Assembly (NCBI RefSeq): GCF_021190955.1
Contig: NZ_JAIOAO010000001.1
Span: 1-64,000, forward strand
DNA: 64,000 nt
Source of the DNA: Parachryseolinea silvisoli
Lineage (GTDB): Bacteria; Bacteroidota; Bacteroidia; Cytophagales; Cyclobacteriaceae
Direction of reading: 5' to 3'
The first letter of the stretch is position 1, and each line of letters begins with the position of its first letter. The notes beneath the pieces were generated by a model. The model was given only the letters and a program-made list of their open reading frames with translations, was not told the origin of the DNA and did not search any database. Both the position numbers and the translations under genes were made by a program. Positions 1 to 8,364 of the stretch are shown here, piece by piece.

Positions 1-36
1 TCCTCCTACAGCGGTTCGAATCCGCTCGGGACCTCC
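1..36 (+). tRNA. 3' end of a tRNA gene (cut by window edge), possibly tRNA-Cys
   Basis: The bases read as the 3' half of an anticodon stem (TCCTC), a short variable loop, a perfect 5-bp T-arm (AGCGG / CCGCT around TTCGAAT) and a 7-nt acceptor strand (CGGGACC) with U at the discriminator position. U73 is typical of tRNA-Cys and tRNA-Gly; the identity is a guess because the anticodon lies outside the window. CCA is not encoded. Confidence 0.7.
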
Positions 37-37
37 T

Positions 38-65
38 AAAGGCTGACTTATTAAGTCGGCCTTTT
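38..65 (+). terminator. Rho-independent terminator after the tRNA
   Basis: A 12-bp stem (AAAGGCTGACTT at 38-49, AAGTCGGCCTTT at 53-64, one G-U pair) with a 3-nt loop ends in TTTT. It lies directly after the tRNA end. Confidence 0.8.
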
Positions 66-86
66 CTGTTTCTAAACGGAGCTTTT

Positions 87-115
87 GCAGAGCCAGGGCT
101 CTGCTTAATAATTTT
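87..115 (+). terminator. Second hairpin/terminator candidate
   Basis: A perfect 8-bp stem GCAGAGCC/GGCTCTGC (87-94 and 97-104) with a 2-nt gap is followed by an AT-rich tract ending in TTTTT. It sits between the tRNA end and its partial duplicate. Confidence 0.45.
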
Positions 116-151
116 TCCTCCTACAGCAGTTCGAATCCGTTCGGGACATCC
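116..151 (+). repeat. Decayed direct repeat of the tRNA 3' end (attachment-site-like)
   Basis: These 36 bases match positions 1-36 at 33 of 36 places. The changes damage the T-arm (one pair becomes G-U, another an A-C mismatch) and no 5' tRNA half lies upstream, so this is not a working tRNA. A second copy of a tRNA 3' end is what integration or excision of a mobile element at a tRNA gene leaves behind; local duplication is the alternative. Confidence 0.7.
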
Positions 152-296
152 AAAACACTCATAATCAACGAGTTGATTGTTTTTCATTTCTATCCATTCC
201 TGTTGAACGCGATCGGGTTACATTTAGAGGCCCATTGAAATTCAATAAACGCTCATTCCGGGCAACCATTGGTTAAAAGCCCCTTTCTACAGATCT

Positions 297-1385
297 ATGA
301 ACATCTCTATCAATATTATCGTCACGGTTCTTCTTATTTTCTGGGGTGGTGTTCTGATGATGTCGCCTATGATGATTGTCGCCGAAGGGATACGTAACAA
401 TCGCGGATCGCTGTTGTTTACCATGGCCATCCTGGGGTACCCTATTGTAGTATTCGGGCTCATCAAGATCCTGGGACTGCGGTATTTTGGAATGAATGTA
501 ACGGGATGGCTGATCGCAGTAACGGCAGTGTGGCTGATTGTGATCCTGCTGTACGGTCTGCCGGGGATGCTCTGGAATGCCGGACGGGGCATATCCAATA
601 ACGGGTATTTTGCTTCTGCCGATGCCGTGTACCATGACGGTAAACGCATGCGTCATGCCGATGCTCAATCATTCAAGATCCTGACCGACAACCAGTATGC
701 GATCGATAAAACTACGGTTTTTTACCATGGCGATCCGGTACCGGAAGCGGATCCTGCATCCTTCGGACCTGTAACGGAAACACCACCGGATACGTCCCTG
801 ATTGTTGCCGACACCGGCACGCGAATATTCTGGCGGGATAAAAATCACATCTACTATAACGGCAAGCTGATTCCCGGGTGTGATCCTGCAAGCTTCGAGC
901 GGATGGCCGGACTGTATAATAAAGACGCTTCGCACGTCTATTACTCCGATCAGGTACTGGCAGGCGTCGATCCCCGTACGTTCCGATTTTTAGGAGAAGG
1001 CATTGCTACGGACGGAAACGTGCTTTATATCTACAACAAACGATCGGAGACCCCTGTAGACCTTTCCAGCTTTACCGTGATAGAAGGCGAATACGAACGT
1101 TTCTGCCGCGACAAGAACAGTGTGTATATGCTCTTTGTTATGCAGGATGAGCCCCTGGTACGTGCAGCGGGCGCTGATCCGGCGACCTTCACGACATTGG
1201 AGCGCAGCTACGGCAAGGATAAAGATCACGTCTATTTCTTCGGAAATTACAAGGGCAAGGGCCAACAATTTGTGCTGCTCGAAGGCGCCAACCCGGCGAC
1301 CTTCGCCATTGGCTACGACGCCGCGACAAAATCAGAAGCGCGCGATGGCAGTCGGTCATACCTGTACGGAGAGCGTGTACAGTAA
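297..1385 (+). CDS. DKNYY-repeat membrane protein
   Basis: A 362-residue protein. The first ~100 residues hold about three hydrophobic membrane segments. The rest is built of about six imperfect repeats of roughly 26 residues, each with a start like DKNHIYY, DKNSVYM or DKDHVYF and an end like DPASF or NPATF. This is the pattern of the DKNYY family, whose function is unknown. The repeat part probably forms a beta-rich extramembrane domain; which side of the membrane it faces cannot be told. It stands alone, convergent with rpsA, and follows the tRNA-end repeat, so it could lie at the edge of an integrated segment. Confidence 0.75.
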   Translation: MNISINIIVTVLLIFWGGVLMMSPMMIVAEGIRNNRGSLLFTMAILGYPIVVFGLIKILGLRYFGMNVTGWLIAVTAVWLIVILLYGLPGMLWNAGRGISNNGYFASADAVYHDGKRMRHADAQSFKILTDNQYAIDKTTVFYHGDPVPEADPASFGPVTETPPDTSLIVADTGTRIFWRDKNHIYYNGKLIPGCDPASFERMAGLYNKDASHVYYSDQVLAGVDPRTFRFLGEGIATDGNVLYIYNKRSETPVDLSSFTVIEGEYERFCRDKNSVYMLFVMQDEPLVRAAGADPATFTTLERSYGKDKDHVYFFGNYKGKGQQFVLLEGANPATFAIGYDAATKSEARDGSRSYLYGERVQ

Positions 1386-1470
1386 ATGCCGCAGGCGGGG
1401 TCCATCAGAATCTTAGGTTGATACCACGTGTTTTTTATGTGCTATACTATGTGGTGCGGCGCTATAAACA

Positions 1471-1501
1471 AAAAAAGGTGGCTCTTTGGGAGCCACCTTT
1501 T
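1471..1501 (-). terminator. Terminator of rpsA
   Basis: A 12-bp stem (AAAAGGTGGCTC at 1473-1484 and its complement at 1490-1501) with a 5-nt loop. Read on the minus strand it runs into seven T residues just past the rpsA stop. It may also stop the convergent plus-strand gene. Confidence 0.85.
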
Positions 1502-1524
1502 CGGTATACATTGTTAGCGTAAGC

Positions 1525-3543
1525 TTATTCAGCTTTGCCTTCGCCGCCTTGCATTTTTTCTTTCAAGGCGCTCAGCGCTTCGAGGTCGCCCAGCGTAGAC
1601 TTTTCATTCTGCTGGTTGATCGACTGGATCGAAGCACCTTTTGCAGGAGCTTTCTTGTTGCCGCCGCCCTGGCCACCTTGTTTGCCACCGGCTACAGGGC
1701 GTTCTTCCTCTGCAGACCAGGTTGCTTTGTGCGACAATACGATTCTTCTGTCATCTTTCGAGAACTCGAGCACTTTGAAGTCCAGTGACTCGCCAACCTC
1801 TGCCTTAGAGTTATCTTCTTTGGCCAGGTTTTTAATAGCGGCAAAGCCTTCGATACCGTACGGTAACTCGAGCACTGCGCCTTTGTCGTTCTTGTTGATG
1901 ATTGTGCCTTTGTGAACTGAGCCAATAGTAAATACTGTCTCGAATGTATCCCAAGGGTTTTCTTCCAGGTGCTTGTGGCTGAGGGCCAACCGGCGGTTAG
2001 CAGCATCGAGCTCGAGCACTTGTACTTCCATGGTCTCACTTACCTTCACGAACTCAGAAGGATGTTTGATCTTCTTGGTCCAGCTCAGGTCAGATACGTG
2101 CACGAGGCCGTCGATACCTTCTTCCAGTTCGATGAACAGGCCGAAGTTTGTCAGGTTGCGCACGATGCCTTTGTGCTTGGTGCCTACAGCGTACTTCGTC
2201 AGTACATCCTGGCGTGTCCAAGGATCTTCGGTGAGTTGCTTGATGCCGAGTGACATCTTGCGCTCGTCGCGGTCGAGAGTCAGGACTACTGCTTCAACCT
2301 CGTCGCCAACTTTCATGAAGTCTTGCGGGTTGCGCAGGTGTTGTGACCAGCTCATTTCGCTTACGTGGATCAGACCTTCCACGCCGGGCTGCAGTTCGAG
2401 GAATGCGCCGTAGTCGGCTACGTTCACGATCTTGCCCTTCACTTTCGAGCCAACTTGAATTTCGGCCGGCAGTGCATCCCACGGGTGAGGCGTCAGTTGC
2501 TTCATGCCCAGGGAAATACGTTTCTTGTCTTCGTCGAAATCCAGTACTACTACCTTCACCGTCTGGTCGAGCTTCAACACCTCTTCCGGGTGGTTGATGC
2601 GACCCCAGCTGATATCGGTAATGTGGAGCAGACCGTCTACACCACCCAGGTCGATGAATACACCGAAGTTTGTCATATTCTTGATGACACCTTCGAGTAC
2701 CTGACCTTTTTCGAGGTTGGTGAGGATCGCTGCCTTCTGCTGCTCGAGATCTTTCTCGATCAGCACTTTGTGCGATACTACTACGTTGTCGTTGGTGTAG
2801 TTGATTTTCACAACTTTCACCTCGATGTTCTTATTTACATAGATATCGAAATCGCGAATAGGCTTCACGTCGATTTGCGAACCAGGCAAGAAAGCCTCGA
2901 TGCCGAATACGTCGACGATCAGACCACCTTTGGTTCTGCGTTTTACAAAACCTTCGATCACCTGGTCTTTGTCCAGGGCGGTTTGTACATACTCCCAACC
3001 CTTCACGAGCTTCGCTTTTCTGCGGCTCAGTACGAGCTGACCCATAGCGTTTTCACGCTCTTCGATGAAGAGGTCAACAACGTCACCAATTTTCAGGTTG
3101 GTCATTTCTTTGAATTCAGCCAGCGGCACGAGACCGTCTGACTTGAAGCCGATGTTCAGGATCACGTCGCGGTCATTGATCCCTACGACTACACCTTGTA
3201 CTACTTCACCTGTGTCCACAGAGGTCACGGTGCCAGAGTACATTTGTACCATTTCCTCGCGCTTCTCTTTTGAGTATCCTTCACCAAAACCTTTAGAAGC
3301 GAATGCTTCGAAGTCGAATTGGCCGGGAATCTGCTTTTCGTATTTTGCTTTCTTCAGTTCAGAAAGCGGGATGGCGTCGGTGCCGATATCCTCGCGTTGC
3401 GCAGAGCGGAGGTCTGCCATCGGATCTTCGTCATCAGCGTCGACTTTTGATCCTTTTGCTTTAGATGTTCCTTTCGAAGCGTCGCTGGAAGCTCCTGTAG
3501 GTTTTCTGGGGCGATCACCACCCGGGCGTTGTACTTTTGACAT
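1525..3543 (-). CDS. rpsA: 30S ribosomal protein S1
   Basis: A 672-residue protein with six S1 RNA-binding domains (about residues 114-180, 193-265, 281-350, 365-437, 450-522 and 537-607); domains 3-5 carry the clearest S1 motifs such as NFGVFIDLGGVDGLLHI. It binds mRNA on the small subunit and helps start translation, which matters in Bacteroidota where Shine-Dalgarno use is weak. The ~110-residue N-terminus is charged and disordered. The Gly/Lys-rich C-terminus ends in a STLGDLEALSALKEKM stretch that I recall as typical of Bacteroidota S1. The start gives MSKVQRP and lies ~100 nt from a strong promoter, leaving a leader with a stable hairpin. Confidence 0.95.
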   Translation of the reverse strand: MSKVQRPGGDRPRKPTGASSDASKGTSKAKGSKVDADDEDPMADLRSAQREDIGTDAIPLSELKKAKYEKQIPGQFDFEAFASKGFGEGYSKEKREEMVQMYSGTVTSVDTGEVVQGVVVGINDRDVILNIGFKSDGLVPLAEFKEMTNLKIGDVVDLFIEERENAMGQLVLSRRKAKLVKGWEYVQTALDKDQVIEGFVKRRTKGGLIVDVFGIEAFLPGSQIDVKPIRDFDIYVNKNIEVKVVKINYTNDNVVVSHKVLIEKDLEQQKAAILTNLEKGQVLEGVIKNMTNFGVFIDLGGVDGLLHITDISWGRINHPEEVLKLDQTVKVVVLDFDEDKKRISLGMKQLTPHPWDALPAEIQVGSKVKGKIVNVADYGAFLELQPGVEGLIHVSEMSWSQHLRNPQDFMKVGDEVEAVVLTLDRDERKMSLGIKQLTEDPWTRQDVLTKYAVGTKHKGIVRNLTNFGLFIELEEGIDGLVHVSDLSWTKKIKHPSEFVKVSETMEVQVLELDAANRRLALSHKHLEENPWDTFETVFTIGSVHKGTIINKNDKGAVLELPYGIEGFAAIKNLAKEDNSKAEVGESLDFKVLEFSKDDRRIVLSHKATWSAEEERPVAGGKQGGQGGGNKKAPAKGASIQSINQQNEKSTLGDLEALSALKEKMQGGEGKAE

Positions 3544-3603
3544 GCGTTTGCCCTATTTACATGCATCCGGCGGGCGGGCGGACACACTTTTGTTTGTTTA
3601 CTC

Positions 3604-3625
3604 CTTTCAAGCGACCGCTTGAAAG
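3604..3625 (-). promoter_or_regulatory. Hairpin in the rpsA 5' leader
   Basis: A perfect 10-bp inverted repeat (CTTTCAAGCG at 3604-3613, CGCTTGAAAG at 3616-3625) with a 2-base centre sits inside the predicted rpsA leader, roughly 18 nt after the expected transcription start and 60 nt before the start codon. It lacks a T-run, so it is more likely a regulatory or stability element than a terminator. Confidence 0.5.
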
Positions 3626-3648
3626 ACCCGCTCTTTTGAGCAGGGCTG

Positions 3649-3679
3649 CAAAGATACGAAAAGGCTGAATAACAGCAAA
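3649..3679 (-). promoter_or_regulatory. rpsA promoter (Bacteroidota type)
   Basis: On the minus strand TTTG (3676-3679) is followed after exactly 19 bp by TATCTTTG (3649-3656), a full match to the Bacteroidota consensus TTTG-N19-21-TAnnTTTG. Transcription should begin near 3643. Confidence 0.85.
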
Positions 3680-3727
3680 ATGGAAGCCCGGTCGGCAAAT
3701 CCGCGGGCCGGCCGCGGCATCAAACAA

Positions 3728-3756
3728 AAGCCCTTCCGGGGATACCAGAAGGGCTT
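3728..3756 (-). terminator. Terminator of the ABC/TolC operon
   Basis: Stem AAGCCCTTC (3728-3736) and GAAGGGCTT (3748-3756) with an 11-nt loop. On the minus strand it is followed by TTTG TTTG and lies 25 nt after the TolC-family stop codon. Confidence 0.75.
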
Positions 3757-3780
3757 CAGTAGAACGATTTGTTGCTGAGA

Positions 3781-5139
3781 TTATGGAATGTCCTCCAGTT
3801 TCAGCGTGCCGACTGCAAAATCCAGCAGGATCTTTTGGAAGGAGATGGTGAATTTGGCCTGGGCAAAATCGCCCTGTGCCTTGACGTAGTTCTGGTTGGA
3901 TTGCGTGTATTGCACCAGGTCGGTAATGCCCAGGTTGTAACGCTCCGTTTCGAGGTTATACGACATCTCTGCTGCGTGCAGTTGCACCTCCGCAGCCTGA
4001 TAGGCGGCAATCGCATCCTGGAAGTTCAGGTAAGCCCTTTGTACATCGATCTTAACCGTGTTCTCAATATTACTTTTGGTTAATCGGGCATTGTCATACG
4101 CCACCCGTTGACGCTGCATCGTAAGCCGATTATTCAGGTTGTTGAAAATCGGAATACTCAGCTGCAGCCCGTATTGCAATTTTGTATTATCATCATAGAA
4201 CTGGTCGCGAAAGCCAACCACATCCGTGCCACGCAGCTTGTTGTAAGCAGAGCCATACCCTGCAAAGGCGATGAGGTTGGGATAATATGCACCCCGCGAG
4301 GCACGAACAAAATTCAGCGCAGCGTTCTCCGTATACAACGACTGTTTGTAGTCTTCGCGGTTTGCTTTCGCCGTAGCATAAAGCTGATTAAGGTCTTGAT
4401 CAAGCGACGCCATAAAATTGGCATCCCACTGTGGATCTTCCAGTGCAAAGTCTGCCGCGGCATCGATCAGCATAGTCTGCGAAAGCAGCGCCTTGTCATT
4501 GCGCAGGGTGACACGGGCACGCAGGAACGCAAGCTCAGCGCCTTTTACCAACGCGTCTTGTGTTATCCCATCTACCTCGGCTTTGGCACCCAGCTCTACC
4601 TGTCCTTTGATCTGGTCCAGCTGGGTCTTGAGCAATTCGATGTTGCGCTCGGCAATCTTCATTAACTCCTGGTCCAGCAGCACTTGCAGATACTGAGACG
4701 ACACATCACTGATCACCTGCTGCTCCGTGCGCTTGACCAGACTGGTCTGCGCCCTGAGCAGGTCGCTGGATTGCCGGATTGTATAAATACGATTAAAGCT
4801 GTTGAAGAGCATCATGTTCGCGTCAATACTGCCGTTCATTTGGTCGGTCACGCCATTCATCACCTGGCCTTCGTTGTTGTTGAAGAAGTTACCATGAATG
4901 CGGGAGGCGGTAAGTGTGCCATTAATCGTGGGCGCCAGCTGCGCGATGCGGTTGGCGCGCACTGCCTCGCTCAGCTCCAGGTTGTTCTTCTCCTGATTGA
5001 GCGTGACGTTATTTTTGATAGCAATCTTCAGTGCCTCTTTATACGACAACTGGGCCGGCACCTGTGTGGTAGACGCCTCCTGCGCCTGGGCCACTATCAC
5101 CAGGCAGCTAAACCAACCTATTGCAACGATCCTCTTCAT
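3781..5139 (-). CDS. TolC-family outer-membrane efflux protein
   Basis: A 452-residue protein with an N-terminal signal peptide (cleavage near AQAQ-EAST) and the long helical repeats of the outer-membrane efflux family. A motif-rich end half (RAYLNFQDAIAAYQAAEVQL) mirrors the first half, as in TolC, where three copies form an outer-membrane barrel and periplasmic tunnel. The upstream gene, 23 nt away on the same strand, is a MacB/LolD-type ABC ATPase, so this is likely the exit duct of an export system. No membrane-fusion protein or permease lies beside it. Confidence 0.9.
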   Translation of the reverse strand: MKRIVAIGWFSCLVIVAQAQEASTTQVPAQLSYKEALKIAIKNNVTLNQEKNNLELSEAVRANRIAQLAPTINGTLTASRIHGNFFNNNEGQVMNGVTDQMNGSIDANMMLFNSFNRIYTIRQSSDLLRAQTSLVKRTEQQVISDVSSQYLQVLLDQELMKIAERNIELLKTQLDQIKGQVELGAKAEVDGITQDALVKGAELAFLRARVTLRNDKALLSQTMLIDAAADFALEDPQWDANFMASLDQDLNQLYATAKANREDYKQSLYTENAALNFVRASRGAYYPNLIAFAGYGSAYNKLRGTDVVGFRDQFYDDNTKLQYGLQLSIPIFNNLNNRLTMQRQRVAYDNARLTKSNIENTVKIDVQRAYLNFQDAIAAYQAAEVQLHAAEMSYNLETERYNLGITDLVQYTQSNQNYVKAQGDFAQAKFTISFQKILLDFAVGTLKLEDIP

Positions 5140-5162
5140 AGTTCTTGTATAGTTCTTAAGCG

Positions 5163-5849
5163 TTATGCTCCTACCATCACCTTCTCATCCGACACGATCG
5201 TGCCGTCGGCCACTTTCACGATACGTTTGCCGTAGCGCGCGTTCTCTTCCGAGTGTGTTACCTGGATGATGGTGATGCCTTCTTCATTGAGCTTCTGGAA
5301 TATTTCCATGATCTGCTTGCCCTGGTCGGAGTGCAGGTTACCCGTCGGCTCATCGGCCAACAGCAACTTGGGTTGTCCGACGATAGCCCGTGCAATACCG
5401 ACCAGCTGTTGCTGGCCACCGCTGAGCTGCTCGGGAAACAAGTCTTTTTTGGCGACCATGTTAAACCGGTCCAACATTTCGGCCACCATGCTTTTGCGCT
5501 GGCTGCCGCTCACGCCTTTGTACAATAGCGGCGTCTCGATGTTTTCGTAGACCGTCAGCTCATCGATGAGGTGATAGGCCTGGAAAATAAAGCCGATGTA
5601 ATTTTTATGCATGTCGGATTTCTGTTTCTCCTTCATGCGGTGTACGGGCTCATCAAAGAAAAAGTACTCGCCGGCCGAGGGCTCGTCGAGCATGCCGATG
5701 ATGTTCATCAGCGTGGACTTCCCCGCGCCGCTGGGGCCCATAAGGGTGAGGAATTCTCCTTGTTGTACATCCAGGTTGACGCTCTTCAGAATGAAGGTGC
5801 GCTGGAAACGTGAGTCCACGTACTTGTCGATGTCGCGTAGTTTGATCAT
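5163..5849 (-). CDS. ABC transporter ATP-binding protein (MacB/LolD type)
   Basis: A 228-residue ATPase with Walker A GPSGAGKS (38-45), a Q-loop (FIFQ, ~87-90), signature LSGGQQQ (142-148) and Walker B LLLADE (162-167). Length and sequence fit the MacB/LolD group, which powers lipoprotein or macrolide-type export with a separate permease. One oddity: the signature is followed by LVGIARA where the family usually has RVAIARA, so the usual Arg is Leu. It is the first gene of a pair with the TolC-family gene; the cognate permease is not in the window. Confidence 0.9.
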   Translation of the reverse strand: MIKLRDIDKYVDSRFQRTFILKSVNLDVQQGEFLTLMGPSGAGKSTLMNIIGMLDEPSAGEYFFFDEPVHRMKEKQKSDMHKNYIGFIFQAYHLIDELTVYENIETPLLYKGVSGSQRKSMVAEMLDRFNMVAKKDLFPEQLSGGQQQLVGIARAIVGQPKLLLADEPTGNLHSDQGKQIMEIFQKLNEEGITIIQVTHSEENARYGKRIVKVADGTIVSDEKVMVGA

Positions 5850-6086
5850 AGTGTTGTATAAAAGGTCAGAACATGTTAGAGCAGGGATGATTCCACGGGC
5901 TCCTGGGCGCTATGACCGGTACGGGGTCTTTGCCAACAATGGTGCCAATGGACTTTTTAGCGGAAGATGCACAAAAAAGGGATGTTTTCAGCATGAAGTG
6001 CGTCCGCTTGTGCAAAATGGTGTCCTAAATCGGACGGTAAAATGAACATGGTTGGTGCGTTGACAGGAGGCCTTGGGATGGGCCTG

Positions 6087-6256
6087 ATAGGCTGTATGTA
6101 TGCCTTTTGTACGCTTTCAGTACGGCTTTGATACGGGTATGACCCCTCGACAGCGGTTCGCTCCAGTTGTTCCGCGGGATACCCCCGCGCTGTCTCTGTG
6201 CTTTTAGCACGGGCTTATCTCGGACTATACTCGGGCTTAACACGGACTATACTCGG
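6087..6256. repeat. Field of degenerate 11-bp-period repeats in a gene-free stretch
   Basis: In the 446-bp space between the ABC gene and the OmpA-like gene, short cores recur every 11 bp. RTAnGSY-like cores start at 6087, 6098, 6109, 6120 and 6131. A second block has four 11-mers starting at 6210, 6221, 6232 and 6243, alternating CGGGCTTAnCn and CGGACTATACT, so a 22-bp unit is duplicated with two mismatches. No convincing gene is seen in 5850-6295; an open frame at 6025-6243 only reflects the repeats. Confidence 0.75.
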
Positions 6257-6295
6257 AGACATCCCCGCTTTTGGCGGGTTGCCCGGCGCCTATTT

Positions 6296-6712
6296 TCAGT
6301 AAATAATGGGATACAGAATCACATCCACCCGCCGGTTTAGCTGCATGCCGTTGTACGTTTCGTTGCTATACACCGGATTGTCAAGCCCCCAGTTTTTGAC
6401 ATTGATCTTGTAGGATGGGATATTTTTCTGAAGCAACAGTTGCAGCACCGCCTCGCCCCGCATTTCGGAAAGCCATTCATTGAACGCCCGGCCACCGATT
6501 GGGTCGGTGTGACTGATCAGCTGCAGGTGATATTTTTCCAGCAAATCGGGGATGGAGTCGAGCCAGTGATATAAGGCGTCTGCCTGGAACTCGTCGATCT
6601 CGTAGCTGCCTCCACCAAAGTAGATACTTCGGCGCAGCTCGTCGCGTGTCTGCTGGGCAAGGGCCGGCAGCAGCGGCAACAGAAGCAGCACGGTGAGGAG
6701 CAGGCGAGCCAT
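6296..6712 (-). CDS. Small OmpA-like domain protein
   Basis: A 138-residue protein made of a signal peptide (cleavage near ALAQ-QTRD) and one OmpA C-terminal-type domain. The domain shows the peptidoglycan-binding pattern: SHTDPIGG (usually GHTD..G), NEWLSEMRGEAV (usually N..LS..RA..V) and the closing NRRVDVIL. The Asp and Arg that hold peptidoglycan in the family are present. It has neither beta-barrel nor lipobox, so it is probably a periplasmic wall-binding protein. It follows the ligase gene after a 74-bp gap; a functional link is not evident. Confidence 0.8.
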   Translation of the reverse strand: MARLLLTVLLLLPLLPALAQQTRDELRRSIYFGGGSYEIDEFQADALYHWLDSIPDLLEKYHLQLISHTDPIGGRAFNEWLSEMRGEAVLQLLLQKNIPSYKINVKNWGLDNPVYSNETYNGMQLNRRVDVILYPIIY

Positions 6713-6786
6713 GGGATTATAACGTTGGGTGTTCTAATTTAATCCATCCGGCGACCGAAATACAGCCCGATCCATGCAAACGGCAA

Positions 6787-8364
6787 TTAACGCTCGTCCA
6801 GTAGCAAGCGGAGACTTTCGAGGGTGTCGGCCTCCGCGGCGGGCTTGTCCTGGCGCCAACGGCGGATGCGGGGAAAGCGCAGGGCGATGCCCGATTTGTG
6901 CCGCGAGGATTTCGCAATGCCTTCGAAGGCGATCTCAAATACCAGCTCCGGCTTCACGCTTCGTACGGGTCCAAAACGCTCCAGCGTATTTTGTTTGATC
7001 CACCGGTCTACCGCGCGGATCTCGTCGTCGGTCAGGCCGCTGTAGGCTTTTGTGAAGGGTACGAGCTGGCCTTGATCCCATACGGCAAATGTATAGTCGG
7101 TGTAAAGGTTTGCGCGGCGGCCGGCACCGTGCATGGCATAGATCATCACCGCATCCACGGTCAGCGGGTCGATCTTCCACTTCCACCAGTCGCCGCGCCG
7201 GCGGCCGGTGCGGTAGGACGACGTTTTGCGTTTGAGCATGATGCCTTCGCTTACCAGCTCGCGGGCTCGCAGGCGTTCAGCGGCAAGGACTTCCCACGTG
7301 GCAAATGTTACCAGCGCCGATAAGCGCAGCACCGGGTGCGACTGTGCGCAGATCGTTTCGAGTATGGCGCGGCGATCGTGCATGGGGCGCTCGCGCAGGT
7401 CGGTGCCCCCCCACTCCAGTACGTCGTAGGCAACAAAAGCAACCGGCACTTCGCGCAGCAGTTTGGTGCTGAGTGTTTTCCGGCCGATGCGCGTCTGCAG
7501 GTGATTGAACGACAATGGGCGATCGTCCAGAAACGGCAAAATTTCGCCGTCGAGCACCGTGCCATCGGGCAGCAGGTCGAGCATGACGGTATATTCGGGG
7601 TACTTGTCTGTTACGAGCTCTTCGCCGCGTGACCAAACAAAGAGCTGGCGATCGCGTACGATGATCTGTCCGCGGATGCCGTCCCACTTGTGCTCGGCGT
7701 ACCATTCTTCGGGCGTACCGAGGGTGGTGACATCGTCTTCCAACGCATAGGCCAGGTAAAATGGATAGGGCCGGGAGATGTCGTGCTGTTCTTCTTCCAG
7801 CAGTTGGGTGAAGGTATTTTGATCGGGCGTCCAGTTGCCCATGAGCTTGTGCGCCAGTACGGTTTCACGCGTACCGGTATGTTTGGCCAGCGCTTTCACC
7901 ATCAGCTGTTGGGATACACCCATGCGAAAGCCGCCGGTAATAAGTTTATTAAACACAAAGCGTTCTGTGTGATCGAGGCGACTCCAGGCGTCGTATATCT
8001 GTGCTCGTTTTTCTTCGATCGTAAGTGGCTCCAGCGCGCGGATAAAGTTAATCCAGTAGGTCAGTGATTCGTCGGACGCGGTGCGCGGTGGCGGGAGTAA
8101 CAAGGTGATGGTTTCAGCCAGATCACCGACGACGTGGTACGATTCTTCAAACAACCACAGGGGTAAGCCGGCTTGTGCGGAGGCCCATGTCGCAAGCAAC
8201 GTTGTGTTGACGGTGCGCTTCGGGCGGCGGTGCGACAGCAACGCCATGGCCCACAGCTTGTCCGCATCGGGCGCCTGGCGAAAGTAGTCTACCAGGGCGT
8301 CGATCTTGCCAAGTGTTTTGGTGGTCTGGTCCAGCGCGGTGAACAGGTTGGCGAAGTTTTTCAT
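6787..8364 (-). CDS. ATP-dependent DNA ligase (exonuclease-associated type)
   Basis: A 525-residue ligase that seals nicks using ATP. The adenylation motif is HKWDGIRG with Lys226 as the nucleotide-accepting residue; later motifs include DGEILPF, FVAYDVLEW, SEGIMLKRKTSSY and DWWKWK. An N-terminal helical DNA-binding domain (~1-200) and a C-terminal OB domain complete the architecture of the bacterial repair ligases linked to cisplatin damage response. The start codon overlaps the stop of the upstream exonuclease gene (ATGA), so the two are translationally coupled. In other genomes this pair is joined by a Lhr-like helicase and a metallophosphoesterase; neither is next to it here. Confidence 0.92.
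   Translation of the reverse strand: MKNFANLFTALDQTTKTLGKIDALVDYFRQAPDADKLWAMALLSHRRPKRTVNTTLLATWASAQAGLPLWLFEESYHVVGDLAETITLLLPPPRTASDESLTYWINFIRALEPLTIEEKRAQIYDAWSRLDHTERFVFNKLITGGFRMGVSQQLMVKALAKHTGTRETVLAHKLMGNWTPDQNTFTQLLEEEQHDISRPYPFYLAYALEDDVTTLGTPEEWYAEHKWDGIRGQIIVRDRQLFVWSRGEELVTDKYPEYTVMLDLLPDGTVLDGEILPFLDDRPLSFNHLQTRIGRKTLSTKLLREVPVAFVAYDVLEWGGTDLRERPMHDRRAILETICAQSHPVLRLSALVTFATWEVLAAERLRARELVSEGIMLKRKTSSYRTGRRRGDWWKWKIDPLTVDAVMIYAMHGAGRRANLYTDYTFAVWDQGQLVPFTKAYSGLTDDEIRAVDRWIKQNTLERFGPVRSVKPELVFEIAFEGIAKSSRHKSGIALRFPRIRRWRQDKPAAEADTLESLRLLLDER

Noticed and set aside
2365-3141. 258-residue open frame on the plus strand
   Set aside because: It lies fully opposite rpsA, has low-complexity composition without motifs and arises from the codon pattern of rpsA.
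6025-6243. 72-residue open frame in the repeat field
   Set aside because: Its residues just follow the 11-bp-period repeats; no signal or family pattern.
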